Made by a program: the position numbers and the translations under genes | In this document: positions 1 through 8,246 of the stretch, one piece after another | Layout of the letters: the number at the start of each line of letters is the position of its first letter | How positions within the stretch are numbered: position 1 is the stretch's first letter | NCBI RefSeq assembly: GCF_004801885.1 | Contig: NZ_SSSM01000005.1 | Location: 558,001-622,000, forward strand | Direction of reading: 5' to 3' | DNA length: 64,000 bases | Source: Naasia lichenicola | GTDB lineage: Bacteria > Actinomycetota > Actinomycetes > Actinomycetales > Microbacteriaceae | The notes under the pieces: model-generated | Seen by the model: the letters and a program-made list of their open reading frames with translations, nothing else | What the model was told of the DNA's origin: nothing | The model's database searches: none

Positions 1-18
1 CCCACGGATGGGGGAATC

Positions 19-309
19 ATGATTGTGTTGACGCGGCTCAACGGGAGCACGTTCGCTGTGAACCCGGACTTGATCGAGCGGATCCAGGAGAACCCGGACA
101 CCTCGATCGTCCTCGTAGACGGCACGACCTTCATCGTCCAGGAGAGCACTGGCGAGATCGTGGACGCCGTCGCGTCCTACCGTGCGCGGGTCATCGCGCT
201 CGCCCACTCGTACAACTTCGATGGCCCTCAGGCTCCGCGCACTGCGCCGCGCCTCGGCATCGTGGACAGCTCCGGTCAGGTCGGAACAGGACGTAAGGGC
301 ACGCGCTGA
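19..309 (+). CDS. flbD: FlbD family flagellar protein
   Basis: A 96-residue protein whose first ~70 residues match the short FlbD family of flagellar operons (start MIVLTRLNG, then a conserved NPDLIERI segment and a TTFIVQES strand). FlbD-family proteins are small, poorly characterised partners usually encoded between the hook gene and motA, which is the position here. The last ~25 residues are a basic, probably disordered tail. GGGGGA lies just upstream of the ATG, and the stop codon overlaps the motA start (TGATG), so it is translated together with motA. This is not the unrelated Caulobacter regulator also called FlbD. Confidence 0.85.
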   Translation: MIVLTRLNGSTFAVNPDLIERIQENPDTSIVLVDGTTFIVQESTGEIVDAVASYRARVIALAHSYNFDGPQAPRTAPRLGIVDSSGQVGTGRKGTR

Positions 310-1109
310 TGGATCCCGCACTCATCATCGGCATCGTGCTGGCGTTCGCGTCGCTCATCACGATGATCACGCTGGAAGGCGCCAGCATCGCGGCGCTCAT
401 CCTGCCCGCCCCGATGATCCTGGTACTCGGCGGCACCTTCGGCGTCGGCTTCGCGAGCACCACCATGAAGGACGCGCTGACCTCGCTGAAGAGCCTGCCC
501 CGCTACATCCTGGGCAAGAACCAGGCGCCCCGCGCCGTCATCGACCAGGTCGTCGAGCTCGCCGAGATCGCTCGCAAGAACGGCCTTCTGGCGCTCGAGG
601 CCGAGGCCGCCAAGATCGAGGACCCGTTCCTCAAGAAGGCGCTGCAGAACATCGCGGACGGCGTCGACGCCGACGACCTGCGCATCATGCTCGAGGACGA
701 GGCGTCCACGCGCGAGCGCAGCGGTCAGAACGCATCGAAGTTCTTCAACTCGCTCGGCGGATTCGCGCCCACCATCGGCATCATCGGAACCGTCGTCTCG
801 CTCACCCACGTGCTCGAGCACCTCGACGATCCGGCGAACCTCGGCCACTCCATCGCCGGCGCGTTCGTCGCCACGCTCTGGGGCGTCATGACGGCGAACT
901 TCCTCTGGCTGCCCATCGGCGGTCGGATCACGAAGATCACCTCGCTCGAGTCCGAGCGCCTGACGATCCTCATCGAGGGGATCATGGCCCTGCAGGCCGG
1001 CAGCCAGCCGCGCCTGCTCAGCGAGCGCCTGCTCGCGATGATCCCCGCTGCAGAGCAGGGTGGCGGCAAGGCCGACAAGGGCGCCGACAAGGCGAAGAAG
1101 GCCGCGTAG
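309..1109 (+). CDS. motA: Flagellar motor stator protein MotA
   Basis: Inner-membrane stator subunit (266 residues) that, with MotB, turns ion flow into torque on the rotor. The sequence shows the MotA/ExbB layout: two hydrophobic segments at about residues 1-20 and 30-52, a large charged cytoplasmic loop (~55-150), and two more membrane segments around 150-172 and 185-206 (GIIGTVVSL, then LWGVMTANFLWLPI). The C-terminus is short and Lys/Ala-rich. Its ATG overlaps the flbD stop, and motB follows after 4 bases, so the stator pair is expressed with the export apparatus genes downstream. Confidence 0.95.
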   Translation: MDPALIIGIVLAFASLITMITLEGASIAALILPAPMILVLGGTFGVGFASTTMKDALTSLKSLPRYILGKNQAPRAVIDQVVELAEIARKNGLLALEAEAAKIEDPFLKKALQNIADGVDADDLRIMLEDEASTRERSGQNASKFFNSLGGFAPTIGIIGTVVSLTHVLEHLDDPANLGHSIAGAFVATLWGVMTANFLWLPIGGRITKITSLESERLTILIEGIMALQAGSQPRLLSERLLAMIPAAEQGGGKADKGADKAKKAA

Positions 1110-1113
1110 TCCC

Positions 1114-2064
1114 ATGAGTCACCCGAAACGCCGTGGCAAGGGCCATGGCGCGGAGTTCCACGTCGACGAGCGCTGGCTGGTCTCGTACGCCGACATGGTC
1201 ACCGTGCTCATGTGCCTCTTCATCGTGCTCTACGCGATGTCGACGGTGGATCAGGACAAGTACACGAAGCTCAAGAACTCGCTCGCCACCGGCTTCGGCG
1301 TCACCAACAGCGACACGGTCGACACCGCCGCAGGCATCGTCGTGCCCGCCGAGCTCGTCGACAAGGACGGCGAGGGCTTCACCGCAGCCGCCCTGGCCTC
1401 ACAGGAGGTGCAGCACCTCGAGGAGCTGCAGAACAACATCACGACAGCCATGGAGGCAGCCGGCGTCGCCGCCGAGGCCACCTTCACCATCGACTCGCGG
1501 GGCCTCACCATCGGCCTCGTGGGCACCGCGACGTACTTCGACGGCAACAGCGACCGGCTCCGGGGGGAAGCCGAGTCCGTGTTGAACTCGATCGGTCCGG
1601 TGCTCGGCCCGCTGCCGAACCTGATCACGGTCGAGGGGCACGCCGATCCCAACGGATCGCCGGCGCCCTTCGCATCGGACTGGGATCTCGCATCGGCGCG
1701 GGCCATCTCCGTGCTGCAGTACCTCGTCGGCCACGGGGGAGTGGGTCAGAACCGGATCTCGTCCATCTCGTTCGGCTCCACCAACCCGTCGGGCACCACG
1801 GCAGACCAGAACCGCCGCGTCGACATCGTCGTGCACACCGGCGTCTCGCAGGACGTCGCGGCTCTGATCCCGCAGGTGCTCGCCGAGGGCGCGACCCCGA
1901 CGACCACACCCGCGACCGATCCGGCAGCGACGACGACGGATGCGGCCGCCGCGCCCACCACGGACAGCAGCGCCACTGACTCCAGCCACTCGTCGAGCAG
2001 TTCATCCTCCAGTTCATCCAGCTCGAGCAGCTCCCACGAATCGAGCTCATCCAGCGGGCACTGA
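1114..2064 (+). CDS. motB: Flagellar motor stator protein MotB, with poly-Ser tail
   Basis: Stator partner of MotA, anchoring the stator to the cell wall. A single membrane helix follows a basic N-terminus, and Asp27 in SYADMVTVLM is the expected ion-binding aspartate. The OmpA/MotB peptidoglycan-binding domain lies at about 155-245 (VEGHADPNG, then NRRVDIVV). The start was taken at ATG 1114, four bases after motA, because an upstream in-frame start would lie inside motA. Unusually, the protein continues ~60 residues past the OmpA domain with a Thr/Ala/Asp stretch and a nearly pure serine run that ends SSSSSGH. The tail is in frame and the reading frame is otherwise intact. Confidence 0.95.
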   Translation: MSHPKRRGKGHGAEFHVDERWLVSYADMVTVLMCLFIVLYAMSTVDQDKYTKLKNSLATGFGVTNSDTVDTAAGIVVPAELVDKDGEGFTAAALASQEVQHLEELQNNITTAMEAAGVAAEATFTIDSRGLTIGLVGTATYFDGNSDRLRGEAESVLNSIGPVLGPLPNLITVEGHADPNGSPAPFASDWDLASARAISVLQYLVGHGGVGQNRISSISFGSTNPSGTTADQNRRVDIVVHTGVSQDVAALIPQVLAEGATPTTTPATDPAATTTDAAAAPTTDSSATDSSHSSSSSSSSSSSSSSSHESSSSSGH

Positions 2065-2134
2065 CAGCAGGCGGATCGAGACATTCCGCGCAACCTCTCG
2101 GGCGCAGACCCGGGCGTGACCGATACTCGGCCTC

Positions 2135-3037
2135 GTGACGAATCGGGACGTGCCGCGCTCGCCCGTCGTCGCGCCCGGAACCGAGGTCGCTGTCTACGAC
2201 TTCGAGCGTCCGTCGACCCTTTCCCAGGCGCAGCTCCGGATGCTCGAGGGCAGCTTCGAGCAGTTCGCCCACCAGTGGGGCACCACCCTCACCGCCAAGC
2301 TCCGCGTCGTCTCCAGCGTCACGTTCGGCAGCGCGATGATGCTGCCCTACCGCGCCTACCTCGAGACGCTTCCCGACACGGCGGCGATGATCGTCTGCGC
2401 CCTGGACGGCTACGCGCCGCGTGCGGTCGTCCAGGTCCCCGCCGTGGAGATGCTCGGCTGGATCGGCCGGATGCTCGGCGGCAGCGGCAGGATCCAGCCC
2501 GCCGACCGCCCGTTCACCGCCCTCGAAGAGGCGCTCGTCGGACGGATGGTGGACGAGACCCTGGAGGACCTGCGATTCGCCCTCGACGGGCTCCTCCCCA
2601 TGCACGCGGGGGTAGAGCAGTTCCACCACCTCCCGCTCGACGCCATCGTCGCCGAGTCGGCAGAGCTGATGATCGTCGCCGACTTCGCGCTCAAGGTCGG
2701 AGGCCAGGCCAGCACGGGAACCGTGGCCATTCCCGCCGCGGCGATCATGCCCCAGCTCGGCGATGGATCACCCCCGCAGAGCTCCGCCGAGGTGCTCACG
2801 ATGCTGCAGGCGCACGTCATCGAGTCGCCGGTCGATATCGGACTGCGATTCGCTCCAACGCGTGTCGGTCCGGCGATTGTGCTCGGTCTCGCCGAAGGTG
2901 ATGTCATACCCCTTTCCCACCCCCAGCATCTCCCGCTGGCTCTGACTCTGGACGACGAGATCATCGTCCACGCCGCCGTAGGCGCCAATGGCGACCGGCT
3001 CGCGTGCGTGATCGTCGACTACCAGGAGGCATCGTGA
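2135..3037 (+). CDS. fliM: Flagellar motor switch protein FliM
   Basis: C-ring switch protein of 300 residues. The FliM middle domain starts with the diagnostic YDFERP segment near residue 20 and carries the MLGGSG loop near 110. The SpoA domain occupies about 225-300. The usual N-terminal CheY-P-binding motif (LSQxEIDALL) is not visible: the protein begins MTNRDVPRSPVV. An in-frame stop at 2117-2119 rules out an upstream start. GTG 2135 is the only sensible start. The stop overlaps the fliN start (GTGA). See findings for the missing motif. Confidence 0.92.
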   Translation: MTNRDVPRSPVVAPGTEVAVYDFERPSTLSQAQLRMLEGSFEQFAHQWGTTLTAKLRVVSSVTFGSAMMLPYRAYLETLPDTAAMIVCALDGYAPRAVVQVPAVEMLGWIGRMLGGSGRIQPADRPFTALEEALVGRMVDETLEDLRFALDGLLPMHAGVEQFHHLPLDAIVAESAELMIVADFALKVGGQASTGTVAIPAAAIMPQLGDGSPPQSSAEVLTMLQAHVIESPVDIGLRFAPTRVGPAIVLGLAEGDVIPLSHPQHLPLALTLDDEIIVHAAVGANGDRLACVIVDYQEAS

Positions 3038-3807
3038 CCACCACCGGCCCCATGACCGCCGGCTCGGCGGCTCCTGGCATGGCTCCTGGCGCTGGTGCCT
3101 ACGGCAGTCCGCACAGTGCCGGTCCGAACAGCACCGAGGCGCGGATCGCGGACATCCTCGTCCAGCACCTGCCCGGCCGCGCGCTGATGGCGAACCCGCA
3201 CGTCGGCGGCCCCATCCCCGCGGATGCGCTCGCGCTCGCCGTCTCGGCGACCTACGTCGGATCGCGCTCCGCCGATCTGGGTGTCATCCTGCTGGACCGC
3301 GAAGAGCTCCTCGAAGCGGCCGGCGGCGACGCCTCCCGCGTGCGGGTCGGCGATGTGCTGCGCCCGTCGTTCGAGGCGGCCACCAGCCTGATCGGCGGAG
3401 GCATGCTCGGCGAGACCTCCGAAGCGAGCGCCGCGACCCTCTTCGGATCTCCCGACACGACGATCTTCGACCTCGTGGGGGAGCAGGGCGTCGCCGGCTG
3501 GTTCGCCATCGCGCTCCGCGCCGCCCCTGGCCGCCCCGCCGCCGCCGACCCCACCCTGCCGTCGCGGCTCGGCCGCATCAGCAACGTCGAGATGACTCTC
3601 ACCGTGGAGATCGGCCGCACCACGATGTCGGTGCGCGACCTGCTCTCCGTCACCCCCGGCACCGTCATCGAGCTCGACCGCTCGGTGGGCTCGACGGCCG
3701 ATGTGCACCTCAACGGCCGCCTGATCGCGCACGGCGAGATCGTCGTCGTGGACCAGGTCTTCGCCGTCCGGATCACCCAGGTGCTCGACTCGATCGACGA
3801 AGGGTGA
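3034..3807 (+). CDS. fliN: Flagellar motor switch protein FliN (long form)
   Basis: C-ring protein of 257 residues. The C-terminal ~80 residues are a SpoA/FliN domain (VEMTLTVEIGRTTMSVRDLL, then GTVIELDR and a DQVFAVRITQ end). The ~170 residues before it exceed the ordinary short FliN and look like a FliY-style N-terminal domain, here starting with a Gly/Ala/Pro-rich segment. GTG 3034 is preceded by AGGAGG at 3024-3029 and overlaps the fliM stop, which decides the start over an in-frame start 30 bases upstream. Confidence 0.9.
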   Translation: MTTTGPMTAGSAAPGMAPGAGAYGSPHSAGPNSTEARIADILVQHLPGRALMANPHVGGPIPADALALAVSATYVGSRSADLGVILLDREELLEAAGGDASRVRVGDVLRPSFEAATSLIGGGMLGETSEASAATLFGSPDTTIFDLVGEQGVAGWFAIALRAAPGRPAAADPTLPSRLGRISNVEMTLTVEIGRTTMSVRDLLSVTPGTVIELDRSVGSTADVHLNGRLIAHGEIVVVDQVFAVRITQVLDSIDEG

Positions 3808-3811
3808 CCCG

Positions 3812-4669
3812 GTGGATACCGTATTCCTCGCCCTTCGCGTCATCATCTCGCTCGGCGCCGTGCTCGGCGCCATCTGGTTCCTGCACCGCTGGCTGACCAA
3901 GGGCAACAAGAGTCCCGCCAAGCGCGCCGGCAAGGCCATCACGGTCGTCGCCCGGCAGAGCCTCGGCGCCAAGGCCTCCGTCGCCGTCATCGAGACCCAG
4001 AACGCCCGCTTCCTGCTCGGCGTGACCGAGCAGTCCGTGACCATCCTCGACCGCATCGACATCGAGGTCGCCGAGACCACCGTCATCGAGATCCCGACGG
4101 CGAAGACCGCGACCACTACTACCGCCGCTGATGCGTCCGCGACGGCTCGCGCGGTCGCCGAGTTCGCAGACGCCGACTTCGCCGAGGCCGAGCGCGCGGC
4201 GAGCGCCGCCGCCGATCGCGCCGCGGCGCAGATCCTGCTCCCCGCGCCTCCCGCGCTCGCGACGACGCCGGCCACCGCCACCAGCGTGCCGATCGTCGTC
4301 CCGGCGCCGGTCGCCTCGTTCGAGCAGGCGCTCAGCGAGGCCCGCGCCGCCGGTGCCCGCCAGCAGCTCACCGGCGAGCTCAGCATCGCGGAGGCCCGAC
4401 GGCCGCTGACCGCGCCCATCCCGCTGCTGCCCGCCACCCGCCGCGCTCTGCGTGAGGCGGAGGCCGCGCAGGCGACTGCATCGAAGGCGACATCATCCAA
4501 GAAGGGCGGCGACAGGAAGTCGGCCGACCCCAAGTCGACGGGGAGAAAGCCGTCGGCCGAGAAGGCGCAGGATGCGCGTACGGCAGAGAAGAAGAGCCCG
4601 ATAGCGGGCTCCATCCTGTCGCCCGACACCTGGCGCCAGACGGCCGAAGCCTTGCGACGGGCTAGGTGA
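3812..4669 (+). CDS. fliO: Flagellar biosynthesis protein FliO with long Ala-rich tail
   Basis: Membrane assembly factor for the FliPQR export gate. One hydrophobic segment (about residues 4-22) is followed by a FliO domain up to about residue 95 (KAITVVARQSLG, ARFLLGVTEQSVTILD). The remaining ~190 residues are Ala/Thr/Glu/Lys-rich, probably disordered and finally basic. FliO proteins are usually about 100-220 residues, so this one is long. It sits directly before fliP, with a GTGA overlap, as in other flagellar operons. Confidence 0.85.
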   Translation: MDTVFLALRVIISLGAVLGAIWFLHRWLTKGNKSPAKRAGKAITVVARQSLGAKASVAVIETQNARFLLGVTEQSVTILDRIDIEVAETTVIEIPTAKTATTTTAADASATARAVAEFADADFAEAERAASAAADRAAAQILLPAPPALATTPATATSVPIVVPAPVASFEQALSEARAAGARQQLTGELSIAEARRPLTAPIPLLPATRRALREAEAAQATASKATSSKKGGDRKSADPKSTGRKPSAEKAQDARTAEKKSPIAGSILSPDTWRQTAEALRRAR

Positions 4670-5559
4670 GCTCAGCCGCGGATGCGGCACTCTCGATTGC
4701 GGCACCCGACCGCGACGCGAAGACCCGTCGCACCGCTCCCCCCAGCAGCTTCAGTCTGCGCACCATCGCCCTGATCTCGGGCGGCGTGCTCCTCGGCACC
4801 ATCCTCGCGATGGTCATCCCGCAGCTCGCGCACGCCACCGAGCTGACCGGGCCGACCGCGCCGACGCCCGTCGAGACGCCCAGCGTCGGCGACATCTCGA
4901 TCAACATCAACGGACCGGGCGGCGCACCCTCGACGTCCGTCGTCGTGCTCATCGGCATCACGCTGCTGTCCATCGCCCCGGCGCTGCTGCTGATGATGTC
5001 CTCGTTCACCAAGATCTTCGTGGTGCTCGCGATGACCCGCAACGCGCTCGGACTGCCGACCATCCCGCCGAATCAGGTGCTCGCCGGCCTGTCGCTGTTC
5101 CTGTCGCTGTTCATCATGTGGCCGGTGCTCAACACGATCAACGTGGACGCCGTTCAGCCGTTCATGGCGGGCAGCATCGACTTCAACGCCGCGATCCACC
5201 TGGCCGCCGGGCCGCTCAAGACGTTCATGCTCGCGCACACCCGCGAGGACGACATCGCGCTGATGACCCGCGCGGCGAACATGCCGAATCCGGCGTCCCC
5301 GGACGCGGTGTCGATGGTGACCCTGATCCCGTCGTTCATGATCTCGGAGCTGCGCGCCGCGTTCATCATCGGCCTCGTGATCTTCGTGCCGTTCCTGATC
5401 ATCGACCTCGTCGTCGCATCGGGTCTGATGGCGATGGGCATGATGATGCTCCCGCCCGTCATGATCGCGCTGCCGTTCAAGATCCTGCTCTTCATCCTCG
5501 TGGATGGCTGGGGCCTCATCATCACCGCGCTCGTCCAGAGCTACAACGGATCGGGTTAG
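4666..5559 (+). CDS. fliP: Flagellar export gate protein FliP
   Basis: Core subunit of the type III flagellar export gate. After a ~30-residue basic N-terminus there is a first hydrophobic segment (ALISGGVLLGTILAMVIP), a periplasmic stretch, and then the conserved FliP body with PALLLMMSSFTKIFVVL, NALGLPTIPPNQVLAGL and the C-terminal MMLPPVMIALPFKILLF region. Length 297 fits a FliP that keeps an N-terminal signal/anchor. The start is GTG 4666, overlapping the fliO stop. It is followed after 2 bases by fliQ. Confidence 0.95.
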   Translation: MSSAADAALSIAAPDRDAKTRRTAPPSSFSLRTIALISGGVLLGTILAMVIPQLAHATELTGPTAPTPVETPSVGDISININGPGGAPSTSVVVLIGITLLSIAPALLLMMSSFTKIFVVLAMTRNALGLPTIPPNQVLAGLSLFLSLFIMWPVLNTINVDAVQPFMAGSIDFNAAIHLAAGPLKTFMLAHTREDDIALMTRAANMPNPASPDAVSMVTLIPSFMISELRAAFIIGLVIFVPFLIIDLVVASGLMAMGMMMLPPVMIALPFKILLFILVDGWGLIITALVQSYNGSG

Positions 5560-5561
5560 CC

Positions 5562-5837
5562 ATGGACCAGAACGCCGTCATCGACCTCGCCCTCAAGTCC
5601 CTCGTGCTCGCGGCGAAGCTCGCCGCGCCCATGCTCGTCACCTCGCTGGTGGTCGGCTTCGCGATCTCCGTGTTCCAGTCGATCACGCAGATCCAGGAGG
5701 TCACCCTCTCCTTCGTGCCGAAGGCCGTCGCGGTCGCCGTCGCGCTCATCGTCTGCGGCCACTGGATGATCAGCGAGAGCATCTCCTTCACCACGAGCCT
5801 GTTCGCCACGATCCCGAATCTCATCGGCGGCGGCTGA
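5562..5837 (+). CDS. fliQ: Flagellar export gate protein FliQ
   Basis: A 91-residue protein with two membrane helices (about 15-40 and 52-75) and the FliQ signature QSITQIQEVTLSFVPK between them. It packs around FliP and FliR in the export gate. The start is ATG 5562 just after the fliP stop. The stop overlaps the fliR ATG (TGATG). The length matches the family (about 89-91). Confidence 0.95.
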   Translation: MDQNAVIDLALKSLVLAAKLAAPMLVTSLVVGFAISVFQSITQIQEVTLSFVPKAVAVAVALIVCGHWMISESISFTTSLFATIPNLIGGG

Positions 5838-6598
5838 TGCAGATCGCCCTCAACATGGCCTGGGTCGAGGCGGCCATGCTCGCCGGGGTGCGCATCGTGG
5901 CGTTCCTCATCATCGCTCCGCCGTTCTCCTTCGGTGCGATCCCGCTGCGGATCAAGGGCATGCTCGCGGTTGCACTCGCCATCGTCGTCGCCCCGCGCGC
6001 CACCGACGGCTACACCGCATCACTGGAGACGGGCCCGTTCCTGCTCGCCCTCGTCAGCCAGCTGATCATCGGCGCGCTGCTCGGCTTCTTCGTCTTCCTG
6101 GTGTTCTCGGCGGTGCAGAGCGCGGGCAACCTGATCGACCTGTTCGGCGGCTTCCAGATCGCCCAGGCGTTCGATCCGCAGATGCTGCTGAGCGGTGCCC
6201 AGTTCACCCGCCTGATGCAGATGATCGCGCTCGGCCTGCTCTTCGTGAGCGGCGGCTACGAGCTGATCCTCGGCGGGCTGTTCCGCACCTTCGACGCGAT
6301 CCCGGTCGACGGCATGATCAACATGGTCGACCCGGGCAACATGCTCATCACGGGCCTCTCCCAGATGTTCCTCGCGTCGGTGCAGATCGCCGGTCCACTC
6401 GTCATCGTGCTGTTCCTGGCGGATGTCGGACTCGGTCTGCTGACTCGCGTCGCGCCCGCGCTCAACGCCTTCCAGCTGGGCTTCCCGCTGAAGATCCTGA
6501 TCACGCTGCTCGTCGGCGGTGTCATCTTCCTCGCGCTGCCACGCCTCACCGGTGCGCTGGTCGAGGACGCCATGACCATGGTGGGAGGTGTGAGCTAG
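5837..6598 (+). CDS. fliR: Flagellar export gate protein FliR
   Basis: A 253-residue polytopic membrane protein. It has six hydrophobic stretches and FliR features: an N-terminal AGVRIVAFLIIAPPFS segment, IPLRIKGMLAVALA, and the QSAGNLIDLFGGFQIAQAFDP region. With FliP and FliQ it forms the export channel. ATG 5837 was chosen because it overlaps the fliQ stop and gives the normal family length. The fliR stop abuts the flhB ATG directly. Confidence 0.95.
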   Translation: MQIALNMAWVEAAMLAGVRIVAFLIIAPPFSFGAIPLRIKGMLAVALAIVVAPRATDGYTASLETGPFLLALVSQLIIGALLGFFVFLVFSAVQSAGNLIDLFGGFQIAQAFDPQMLLSGAQFTRLMQMIALGLLFVSGGYELILGGLFRTFDAIPVDGMINMVDPGNMLITGLSQMFLASVQIAGPLVIVLFLADVGLGLLTRVAPALNAFQLGFPLKILITLLVGGVIFLALPRLTGALVEDAMTMVGGVS

Positions 6599-7690
6599 AT
6601 GCCCGATCAGCCCTCAGGCGAGAAGACCGAGCAGGCGACCCCGAAGCGGATGAAGGAGGTCCGCGAGAAGGGGCAGCTGTCCTCCTCGAAGGACTTCACC
6701 GGCTGGATCTCGATGGCTGGCGCCGCTGTCACCATCCCCGCGGTGCTCGCCGCCGGCTCGGAGTCGACGAGCGCGATGGTCTCGAGCTTCCGGACGCTGG
6801 TCCGGCGCCCCGAGCCGGAGGTCGCGCTCGACTTCACCATCAATGCGCTCAGCCAGGTGCTGCCGATCCTCGCGCCCATGCTCGCCGTCGTGGTGATCGC
6901 CACGATCGTGGCCTCGATGCTGCAGGGCGGCATCCACTTCAAGAAGTTCAAGCCGAGCTTCGAGAACTTCGACCTCCTCAAGGGCTTCGGCCGGATCTTC
7001 GGCAAGCAGGCGCTGTGGGAGGGCGCGAAGGCGCTGCTCAAGACAGCCGTGGTCGGACTGGTGCTCGTGGTCGCGATCCAGGGGCTCGTCCCGCTGCTGA
7101 TGGATGCCGGAGGCCTCCCCGTCTCGAGCCTGCTGAACACCGCGTCGACCGCCGTCGGCGGACTGATGCAGGCGGCCATCGCGGCCGGCATCGGGCTGGC
7201 GGTGCTCGACGTCTTCGTGGTCATGATGCGCAACCGCAAGAAGACGATGATGACGAAGCAGGAGATCAAGGACGAGAGCAAGAGCTCCGAAGGCGACCCG
7301 CACGTCAAGGGCCAACGCCGAGCTCGGCAGATGCAGATGTCCCGCAACCGGATGATGGCGGCCATCGCCGACGCGGACGTCGTCATGCTGAACCCGACCC
7401 ACATCGCCGTGGCGCTCAAGTACGAGCCGGGAAAGTCTGCCCCTCGCGTCGTCGCGAAGGGCTCGGGCGCGATCGCCGCCAAGATCCGCGAGAAGGCGGC
7501 CGAGCACCGGGTGCCGATGGTGGAGAACATTCCGCTCGCGCGCGCCCTGCACGCCGCGTGCGAGGTGGGGCAGGAGATCCCCGAGGAGCTCTACGGGCAG
7601 GTGGCCCAGGTGCTCGCCTTCGTCATGTCCCTGAAGCGCCGCGGCGCCGCCATGGGCGTGCACCGTCTTGCGACCGCCGCTGCCGCGTAG
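6599..7690 (+). CDS. flhB: Flagellar export switch protein FlhB
   Basis: Substrate-specificity switch of the export apparatus. The N-terminus shows the FlhB signature (EKTEQATPKRMKEVREKGQ), four membrane segments lie between about 35 and 210, and the cytoplasmic domain has the self-cleaving NPTH motif at residues 265-268, followed by a normal FlhB-C end. The length of 363 is typical. It ends the tight fliM-flhB run. Unlike most operons, flhA does not follow at once; a 556-base gap with palindromes intervenes. Confidence 0.96.
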   Translation: MPDQPSGEKTEQATPKRMKEVREKGQLSSSKDFTGWISMAGAAVTIPAVLAAGSESTSAMVSSFRTLVRRPEPEVALDFTINALSQVLPILAPMLAVVVIATIVASMLQGGIHFKKFKPSFENFDLLKGFGRIFGKQALWEGAKALLKTAVVGLVLVVAIQGLVPLLMDAGGLPVSSLLNTASTAVGGLMQAAIAAGIGLAVLDVFVVMMRNRKKTMMTKQEIKDESKSSEGDPHVKGQRRARQMQMSRNRMMAAIADADVVMLNPTHIAVALKYEPGKSAPRVVAKGSGAIAAKIREKAAEHRVPMVENIPLARALHAACEVGQEIPEELYGQVAQVLAFVMSLKRRGAAMGVHRLATAAAA

Positions 7691-8246
7691 GCGCTGCTCG
7701 GCGACGTTGGGCTGAGGAGCCTGCGCATCCCGTCTGCCGCGGGTCATCGGAGGTCGTAGGGTCCGGTGCGCTGGGGAGATCTCCGGTCCACCGGCAGATC
7801 TCAGGTCTTCGTATCGTTGGCTCCTGATAGCTCCCGCTCCACCTGAGAACCCCCGCCTCCATCCCCGTTCCACGACACCCGCCGCCTGAATTCAGGTGGC
7901 TGTGATGTTCTCAGGCCACATACGCCACATCCACCTGAATTCCTCACATCTCCCTGAATTCAGGAAGCCCCGGACCCCGTCCCACCACCCATCCCCAGCG
8001 CCCTGGACCGCCACCCGCCCCCTGAATGACGGCAGACGCGCAGCGCCGCAGCCAGCCGCACTCAACCCGCGCCCCCAACCCTCACCCTCCACTCCACCGT
8101 TCCGGCGTGCCTCCCCGCCGTATCGGCACCCGCAACGCATCATGTGATCGGATCCGTCTCTTCTGCGGATGACCGGTGCCATGGACTGGCGCCTGGGGAA
8201 CTGCCCGCGGCGGAGCCGCACTCCGGCGGTCCGGGGGAGTTACCGG
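7691..8246. repeat. flhB-flhA intergenic region with CCTGAATTCAGG palindromes
   Basis: A 556-base stretch without a convincing gene. It holds two perfect copies of the palindrome CCTGAATTCAGG (7885-7896, 7953-7964), a one-sided copy CACCTGAATTCC (7933-7943) and a half copy CCTGAATGA (8021-8029). GAATTCAGGTGG at 7888-7899 can pair with CCACCTGAATTC at 7931-7942, giving a 12-bp stem. The small frame at 7896-8147 is Pro/His/Arg-rich with no recognisable start signal, and I do not call it. The region just before flhA provides GGGGGAG (8233-8239). Confidence 0.7.

Noticed and set aside
1960-2064. MotB serine tail as a frameshift artefact
   Set aside because: The frame runs on without break from the OmpA domain, and the codons are mixed TCG/TCC/AGC/TCA, so it reads as real low-complexity coding sequence.
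7896-8147. Small frame of 83 codons in the flhB-flhA gap
   Set aside because: Pro/His/Arg/Ser-rich, no ribosome-binding site, and it spans the palindromes; more likely non-coding.
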